Shown: one piece after another, positions 59,501 through 64,000 of the stretch | Layout: every line of letters starts with the position of its first letter | How positions within the stretch are numbered: the stretch's first letter is position 1 | Assembly: GCF_000003815.2 (NCBI RefSeq) | Contig: NC_049979.1 | Span: 7,096,729-7,160,728 of the forward strand | DNA from: Branchiostoma floridae | Taxonomy: Eukaryota; Chordata; Leptocardii; Amphioxiformes; Branchiostomatidae | Direction of reading: 5' to 3' | Length of the DNA stretch: 64,000 bases | Program-made: the position numbers and the translations under genes | Notes under the pieces: model-generated | Databases searched by the model: none | Told to the model about the DNA's origin: nothing | Seen by the model: only the letters and a program-made list of their open reading frames with translations

Positions 59501-59561
59501 GAAGAGGTTATTCGACAAGGAAAAGTGGGCACAGTATGCCATGTACTTTGAGGAAAAATAG
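39177..59561 (+). CDS. BUB1: MADBUB: single BUB1/BUBR1-type spindle checkpoint kinase
   Basis: About 28 exons: 39177-39322, 39528-39587, 41452-41596, 43697-43893, 44338-44501, 44781-44971, 45319-45422, 45912-45953, 46085-46133, 46615-46771, 47361-47508, 48101-48238, 48909-48964, 49246-49356, 49910-50188, 50414-50579, 51092-51182, 51777-51983, 53198-53294, 53744-53853, 54306-54515, 55505-55629, 55931-56017, 56311-56400, 56986-57134, 57719-57902, 58380-58486 and 59384-59561; about 1,260 aa. KEN box in ELSKENVQPLRQGR (residues 12-14); TPR region with FPKGGKDGSLSTLLER; ABBA-type motifs FSVFSED, FSIHVEE and FTIFDES; GLEBS (Bub3-binding) LEEFQFEELRGARHL; KARD LSPIMENSSEE. The kinase has GSGAFAKIYQA, VTLK, HADLKPDNF and DFG, so it looks active. 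The vertebrate second KEN position reads REN. The junction of exons 18 and 19 (51983/53198) is 1 nt out of phase, so a donor shift (for example to about 52000) or a missed exon is likely there. Confidence 0.93.
39797..41073. mobile_element. 1,265-bp giant foldback element with 6-bp target duplication
   Basis: Arms 39803-40386 and 40501-41067 are near-perfect inverted copies around a spacer of about 114 bp. Ends are TACCGTGGCCGATATCAAC and its complement, flanked by CAATAG (39797-39802, 41068-41073). Each arm has a tandem array of a 21-bp unit (ACACTTACTTTTCTGCTCAAG), six units in the left arm and five in the right, then CTTCTGCGCTGCACTTACT-like units. It fills most of MADBUB intron 2. Confidence 0.93.
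41229..41296. repeat. Imperfect hairpin
   Basis: GCTTGCAGTCTT (41248-41259) pairs with AAGACTGCAAGC (41271-41282), extended by GAGGGCTT with AAGCCCTC. A small stem-loop in intron 2 next to the giant foldback. Confidence 0.75.
41674..41807. mobile_element. 134-bp foldback MITE
   Basis: Inverted ends of about 25 bp, AATACAACACGGTGTATTCC at 41674 and GGAATACACCGTGTTGTATT ending 41807, with further partial pairing inward. No clear target duplication. In MADBUB intron 3. Confidence 0.75.
41952..43342. mobile_element. About 1.4-kb inverted-repeat element in MADBUB intron 3
   Basis: Arms 41952-42358 and 42958-43342 are inverted copies (outer CAGTCGAACCGCAG, then TGACCCCGCTGCATG, inner ACCCTTCAAGTTTGGTATC) around a unique spacer of about 600 bp. 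The inner 250 bp of each arm is highly similar and the outer part diverged. No clear target duplication or transposase seen. Frames within the arms are shadows of the repeat. Confidence 0.82.
45050..45165. repeat. Imperfect foldback, about 115 bp
   Basis: GTATATAGTAGAGTAGATTT... with CCCTCAAGCTACC pairs with GGTAGATTGAGGG...ATCTCTCTACT. Probably a small MITE in MADBUB intron 6. Confidence 0.6.
46170..46401. mobile_element. 216-bp hAT-type MITE with 8-bp target duplication
   Basis: The element 46178-46393 starts CAGGGCTGTCTCC and ends GGAGACAGCCCTG, flanked by identical GTGACAAA (46170-46177 and 46394-46401). CAGGG ends with an 8-bp duplication are diagnostic for hAT transposition. Non-coding; in MADBUB intron 9. 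Confidence 0.92.
47242..47297 (+). repeat. SINE-like repeat, 3' part, copy 2
   Basis: GCTGGTGTGTTATGCCGAAG, then GCGGTTATACCGGCTT and a GATACAGATACA tail; same family as 7871 and 58570. In MADBUB intron 10. Confidence 0.6.
47451..47810 (+). repeat. Exon-tail minisatellite from the coiled-coil exon
   Basis: The last about 55 bp of exon 11 with its donor (GAGGAGCGCAGACAGATGATG ... GGGACAG/GTACAG) recurs at 47630-47682 (identical over the exon part) and, degraded, at about 47742-47794. GT-rich microsatellite separates the copies. Each copy is preceded by an acceptor-like CCCTACAG or CCCTGCAG. Inserting the second copy after exon 11 would bring a TGA in frame. Confidence 0.88.
47530..48035. repeat. 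GT-rich microsatellite tract
   Basis: Long (GT)n and interrupted TGTGTGTCTGT runs spanning MADBUB intron 11, interspersed with the exon-tail copies. Confidence 0.95.
48388..48478 (-). repeat. tRNA-like (SINE-head-like) sequence
   Basis: On the minus strand, TGGTGCAATTGGCAGCAC resembles a pol III A box, and AGGTCCCAAGTTCGATACC, about 35 nt on, resembles a B box. No clean cloverleaf with a normal acceptor stem, so a tRNA-derived SINE head or tRNA pseudogene is more likely than a functional tRNA. Confidence 0.5.
52022..52320 (+). repeat. About 195-bp tandem doublet around a CAG/GTACAGG motif
   Basis: AACAATTTTCAGGTACAGG at 52018 recurs at 52210, followed by the same ACAGACCTGGACCTTAAGA. A further diverged piece lies at 52550-52650 (CCTACTGGCATTCATC...AGCTGAATCTGAAAA). 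All lie in the large intron after exon 18. Confidence 0.8.
56986..57560 (+). repeat. Exon-tail minisatellite from the kinase catalytic-loop exon
   Basis: Exon 25 (56986-57134) ends with the catalytic-loop codons and GTACGC donor. The last 56 bp, from CTGCACCGCTGTCACATC to CATCAG/GTACGC, recurs exactly at 57221-57276 behind a (CA)nCAG acceptor-like run. Shorter tails recur at about 57322-57347, 57399-57425 (donor mutated to GGAACG) and 57476-57496, and a 5' piece at about 57540-57560. ACAT/CA microsatellite fills the gaps. Splicing in the second copy would add a frame with an early TGA. Confidence 0.9.
58570..58692 (+). repeat. SINE-like repeat, longest copy (copy 3)
   Basis: Starts GTGTGACGGGTCGTTCGG near 58572, continues through GCTGCTGCCACGCC and GTGTGTTACGCCGAACGG, and ends in GATACAGATACAGATA. 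Only this copy shows the 5' half. In MADBUB intron 27. Confidence 0.65.
58959..59180. mobile_element. 214-bp MITE with TTAA target duplication
   Basis: The element 58963-59176 has ends AGCGGTATCTCACTGCACTT and AAGTGCAGTGAGATACCACC, inverted over about 50 bp, flanked by TTAA (58959-58962 and 59177-59180). TTAA is the piggyBac-type target. A related fragment (CTCTCACTGCACTTGCG...GTTTGTTCACTGCG) lies at 57961-58020. Confidence 0.85.
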
Positions 59562-60170
59562 TGCCCTTTTTTTTCTATTCTGTGATGTGGGTAGTTGTTA
59601 GCACATAGCAAAAGATATACACATGTACTTAGTGGGCCAGCTCCCCAATGAGGAATGTATGGAAATGTATCACCTGTATATATGTAATGTTAATGACAGA
59701 AGTGTTTCTATGTTTGTTACTTAACACAGTGTGATCTTACAACTTATGGCCAACATGTGAAGATCAATGGTGTATTTTTTCTTCTTCAATTTTGTATGTA
59801 TTCTGCAGGTTATTTCAAGCCAAATACATGCGTGTGGCTTAAAACAAGTGAGCACAGTATGCAATGTATTTTGAGAAAAAAAATAGTGCCCTTTCTTTCT
59901 ATTCTGTGATGTGGGTAGTCATTAGCATTTAGCAAAAGATAAAGGTCAGGTCCCCAATGAGGAACGATTGCAAATGTATCACCTGTATATATGTAATGTT
60001 AATGACAGAAGTATTTCTATGTTTGTTACTTAACACAGTGTGGCCTCAAAGCTTACAACTTACAGCCTGCATATGGAGATCAATGGTGTATTACTTCTTC
60101 TTCTTCTTCAATTTTTTATGTATTCTGCAGGTTAGTTCAAGCCAAATACATGTATTAGTATGACTTTCCC
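59515..60170 (+). repeat. Tandem duplication of the MADBUB last-exon end and 3' UTR
   Basis: The segment starting in the final codons (GCACAGTATGCCATGTACTT, 59529) and running through CCTGTATATATGTAATG and TTGTTACTTAACACAGTGTG recurs about 320 bp later (59851 onward), including a copy of the C-terminal codons and the TAG. An AATAAA lies further down at 60621. Confidence 0.88.
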
Positions 60171-61400
60171 AAATGTAGGGATATGCCATCTGCGTTAAGG
60201 CTAATATTATTGATGACAGAGCCTTTTACTATAACAGTGAGCAACTAATGTTAAAGATGAAGATTAATGTGATTCCTCATGCAGATCAGTAATATGTACT
60301 GTGCACATTTCGGCTGTAAATTATGTTCTCTTGACACATGTAGTTCTCCATCTTTCATTTCTTAAAATCTCCTGGGCTTATGATCAAGTCCATTTTACAG
60401 TGGGGATTTCTGTAATTTCCTACTGGTAATTTCCCTTAGCCTACCTATTTCTCCTCTCAGGACCCAGCATCGAAAAGAAGAGTCTGTAAGATGTAATGTG
60501 TACTTGCTAATTATAATCTCTCTTATATTATCTTCAGTAGTCCCAGAGTCAATACCACATTACCATGACGATGATGTGGGTTTTTCTTTAGAACTTGTAG
60601 TATTTTTTTGACTATGTAGAAATAAACAACAAAGTCAATTCTACATGACTGTGTGAGTGTTGTTATGTTACCTTTTGTTCTAGCATTTTCAAAACATTTG
60701 AAACAATCTAAATGAGAAAATCTTAGGAACTGTTTTGAGCAATTTCTATCCTTTGTTTGGCTTTGTAAATATTTTCTACCAGTTGGTTGCTATGCAAACT
60801 TAAGTTGGTCGCTAATACAGGTAGTTGATATAAAACTGATATTGTTATTAATCACATTCATTTTAATCTAACATAATTTGAGGAGGCCAATTGAAGAATG
60901 AGGAACTGACCATTGCCAAGTTTATTTAGGGTACATATATTCTGGACTTTCCAAATTACTATGATGGATAGAATGCCACAGAAGATCTCTGGGATAGTTT
61001 AGGCTGCGAACAGGTATTTAAAATCAGTATTGCGTACACTGCAAATATAACTTGAAGGGTCCATATACTAGTATGCTCCTTTATAAAAATGAAATGTGAC
61101 ACAGCAGAGGATAGATGTCATGTGCCTCACACTTTCAGTACAAGAGAGTATAGACAAAAGAATTATTACTTTAGCCGTCTGTTAGGAAGTGTGAGGTGTT
61201 ACAAACTGAGCGCAAGGTTGAGTTGCTACCTGGACAGGTGTGAAACTGCTCACCTGTTGATCCGCTCAGCGCGGGAACTTCACGTGACCTTTGCCCCGGC
61301 CACGTGCTGACAAAAGCAAGATGGCGGCGGAAAAGTGAAAACTTTGTGATGAATCTTCCAACTTTTCGGGCCGTTGTTTACAAAGCAAACCCGCCGTCAA
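60171..61400 (+). promoter_or_regulatory. Intergenic spacer and promoter of the last gene
   Basis: After MADBUB the sequence is AT-rich to about 61190. It then becomes CpG-rich with two E-boxes (CACGTGACC at 61282 and CACGTG at 61301) and AAGATGGCGGCGG at 61318, a good YY1-type site of the kind found at transcription starts. The ATG of the next gene follows at 61402. Confidence 0.55.
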
Positions 61401-61401
61401 G

Positions 61402-62183
61402 ATGAGTGGAAGGTTGACGAGTGACCTTTCTATCGACTACATCGACTCATGGTTTAGCCTAGACAAGCCGTTAGTCCCGCTGAACTCCGTTCCTCGGTCC
61501 AAACTCGGCGGGAAGGACTTCGATGCGGCCACGGGCGGTCCAGCCAAGCCAGAGGCGCCGATGATCCCCAGATACAAGAAGTAAGTACACCCTTTGTATT
61601 GAATACTTTTGCGGATTGCTTGCAATATGTCTTCAGTTAAAATCTAATGAAACTGCAGTCTCCATATTCCGATGATATTTAAACCTAGAGTCTAGGGCTG
61701 AGCTCCTTTTGATACAACTACAAGCGAAATTATACTTGTTCACACCTCTCACCAGAGCTAAGCTATGCATGTCAATTAGAAAGTGAATGCCACCTTTTGT
61801 TCATGCACACAAAGGAAATTTTACAGTATGTTCACGTATTTTCGGCAGAATCAGTGATGTTGTGAAATTGAAATAGTTCAGACTAAAAATTATGTTGTTG
61901 TTTCTGGGGTTTGCTTAAAAGGCTGGGCTGTCTACCAGGCCAGGCTACCTGGCCTGTCTACCTGGCCTGGCCATCACGTCAGGCTACTCAGATCCCCCCA
62001 TTCATAGCCCCATCATATGGCACTCAGCCAAAATAGCTGATTGACAGGCATAGTAATTGCTAATCTCCAACACTGCCAGTGGCCCCAGGTTGGCCTGTCC
62101 ACCACTGGCTGGACACTTCGGGAATGTGTCTGGGAGGCCTTCTTTGCAGCCAGGAACACAAGTACCAGTACTGTGTGTGTGAA

Positions 62184-62221
<38 letters not shown>

Positions 62222-63801
62222 TGCTCGTGTGTGTGTAAGAATGGGCTTGCAATAAAACAAACAAACAAACAAACAATATCTATCTTCTAGAACAGAAACT
62301 ATCTCAGCTCATGTAACAAGAAGGAAGAGCATAAAATTGATAAATCACTGTAAAGCTAAACTTGAACTGACCAAGGGGGGTATAATTACATGCACCTCCT
62401 TGTTCTCTATGCTAGTATGCCATGTTGACATATACAATCTCGGTAGTCACATAGCCTTTTTGAGGCTGTGGATTGTTATCCACTGTACAATTTTTGTGTT
62501 CAGGACAGAGCCCAATCCTCTCCTTCCACTGCCAACAATCTCTCCAACCCCCTTGTATAATTTGGAGTGGGGAAAGTACTGTAAACAGCACAGATTTTGT
62601 GACATGTCAAAGGATTTAGATTTAAATAGATATAGATTTGAACCCAGGACCTCTGTTTTCTAGGTCTAACACCCTAAAGCATTTACCCAACACAGTACTG
62701 GTACAGTACTTGAATGTGTTCCTGACACGCTGCAAGGAAGGCCTCCCAGACACATTCCCGAAGGGTCCAGCCAGTGGACAGGTCAACCTCGGGTCACTTA
62801 CTCAGGACAGTGTTGGAGATTAGCAATTACTATGCCAGCCAATCAGCTATTTTGGCTGAGTGCCATATGATGGGGCTGTGAATGGGGGGGGATCTGATTA
62901 GCCTGACGTGATAGCCAGGCCAGGTAGACAGGCCAGGTAGCCTGGCCTGGTAGACAGCCCAGCCTTTTAAGCGAACCCGTTGTTTCTGTACATGTTATGC
63001 CCCATGCATATGTTATTAATTATGTTCTCCAGACACACAGAGTTCTCCATAAATAACATGAAAGCCATGAATAGATAAATCTGTGGGTAGTTACCTGAGC
63101 ACAGTTAGAGCTGTGTTGCTCCTCCCTTTTTGTGGATAAAAAAAACAGTTACTACAGGGAACAACTGATGTTTAATACTGAGTAGCAATCAATCCAAATT
63201 CCTTTGACGTTAATTTGTAAACCAAAAATGTAACAATAGTATTGTAAAGGAAAAATGCACTACATAGCAATTACTTAAGCAATGGGATATGAAATGGACA
63301 GATGTTTCAGATAACAGTTGCAGATAACAGATAGCATACATTATCTTTCCTCAGTGACAGTGACACTCCTTGTTAAAAAAAGTGAAAGTGCCACCATTCC
63401 AACAAAGATAACAAATTGTTATCTTGATGTTATCTGCCATGAATATTCCCCCATTTCTTGGAATGTCAAGTCCCATTCACTTTCACTAACTGTCAAGGCA
63501 ACCAACTTATCATCATTGTCACATTTTTAGGGAGCCAAGGATGAACAACCCCCGGCAGACACAGTACGCCCAGATGTACCAACAACATGAGCTAGACATG
63601 GCGCAGGACGATCTGGAGAGTATCGACGAGAGAATGTCGGACCTGAATGCCCTGGATCTAGACAGCATCAACAGTCTGGCTGGAGATCTTGGTCGACAAA
63701 CTCTGGAGGAGGACCCCCTGCGGTCTGTGAACATCTACCGTAACTACAACTTCAACCATACCTACAACCCCACACTGCCCATCACTGGGTACCAGGAGGA
63801 G
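61402..63801 (+). CDS. Unrecognised protein, first two coding exons (partial)
   Basis: Exons 61402-61580 and 63531-63801 join in frame (AAGAA/GGAG) to 150 codons and end at a good donor (GAGGAG/GTAAGA); the gene continues beyond the window. The N-terminus SGRLTSDLSIDYIDSWFSLD is hydrophilic, without signal peptide or membrane segment. Exon 2 encodes an acidic, helix-prone stretch (MAQDDLESIDERMSDLNALD) and an aromatic block RSVNIYRNYNFNHTYNPTLP. I do not recognise the family. The promoter has a YY1-type site and E-boxes, typical of a broadly expressed gene. Intron 1 contains a 1,072-bp foldback element. Confidence 0.75.
61897..62988. mobile_element. 1,072-bp foldback element with 10-bp target duplication
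   Basis: Arms of about 260-280 bp (61907-about 62180 and about 62700-62978) start GGGTTTGCTTAAAAGGCTGG and end in its complement, flanked by GTTGTTTCTG at 61897-61906 and 62979-62988. A 9-10-bp duplication suggests Mutator-like mobilisation. The left inner part carries a (GT)n run and the middle about 500 bp is unique. No transposase is evident. Confidence 0.9.
62178..62218. repeat. (GT)n microsatellite
   Basis: GT dinucleotide run inside the foldback element, with an (AAAC)n run near 62255-62275. Confidence 0.95.
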
Positions 63802-63829
63802 GTAAGATCAACAATACAGAGAGGTAAAC

Positions 63830-64000
63830 TACTGTAAATGCAGAAACTTTCGCGGTGGTTTAATGTTTGCGGTTTTTGCGGTGGCCGTTTAACCACAAAC
63901 TTATGACCACCGCAAACATTTTTCCATGGCAGTAAAAGACTACAGTGCATGGTGCTACCGCCAACCTTTTTCCCACTACTGCAAAATTAAATCCCCATGA
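63830..64000. mobile_element. Second copy of the TA-flanked palindromic MITE (cut by window end)
   Basis: Begins CTGTAAATGCAGAAAC at 63832 after TA and matches the reverse complement of the element at 23972-24179 (for example TGCATGGTGCTACCG and CAAAATTAAATCCCC). It starts only 30 bp after the exon 2 donor of the last gene. Confidence 0.85.

Overview
This is eukaryotic, intron-rich nuclear DNA with GT-AG introns and ancient animal genes. The gene set, the single fused BUB1/BUBR1-type gene, the general repeat style and a BANF1-EIF1AD-BRMS1 neighbourhood like that of human 11q13 suggest an invertebrate deuterostome, most likely a cephalochordate (amphioxus). That species call is inference. Every exon model below was built by hand from splice signals, reading phase and remembered vertebrate homologues.

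Layout. (1) 1-3.5 kb, minus: the N-terminal two-thirds of a VRK1-type kinase. (2) 3.8-13.4 kb, plus: PPP1R37, a leucine-rich PP1 regulator in 14 exons (749 aa), head-to-head with VRK1. (3) 14.6-22.8 kb, minus: a head-to-tail tandem duplication of BANF1 (barrier-to-autointegration factor). The second copy carries an intronless GNB1L gene inside its 5'-UTR intron. (4) 23.4-25.1 kb, plus: EIF1AD, head-to-head with BANF1 copy B. (5) 25.7-26.9 kb, minus: a C20orf85/CIMIP1-type ciliary protein. (6) 27.6-about 32.2 kb, plus: BRMS1/BRMS1L, containing a textbook U12-type AT-AC intron. (7) 32-39 kb: repeat-rich DNA with no gene seen. (8) 39.2-59.6 kb, plus: a single MADBUB gene of about 28 exons (about 1,260 aa). 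It combines a KEN box, TPR region, ABBA-type motifs, GLEBS motif, KARD motif and an intact kinase domain. (9) 61.4 kb to the end, plus: the first two coding exons of a gene I do not recognise.

Functional links: VRK1 is known to phosphorylate BAF (BANF1), and BUB1/BUBR1 is the mitotic checkpoint kinase/scaffold, so three mitotic or nuclear-envelope factors lie within 60 kb. Three gene pairs share short divergent promoters: VRK1/PPP1R37, BANF1B/EIF1AD and CIMIP1/BRMS1.

The most unusual content is structural. MADBUB shows three separate local duplications of exon 3' ends: a coiled-coil exon, the kinase catalytic-loop exon and the terminal exon. Two of these are mixed with CA/GT microsatellite and carry extra splice sites. 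Introns also hold very long inverted repeats (a 1,265-bp near-perfect foldback with a 6-bp target duplication, another of about 1.4 kb, and one of 1,072 bp with a 10-bp target duplication). Several small nonautonomous DNA elements have readable target-site duplications.
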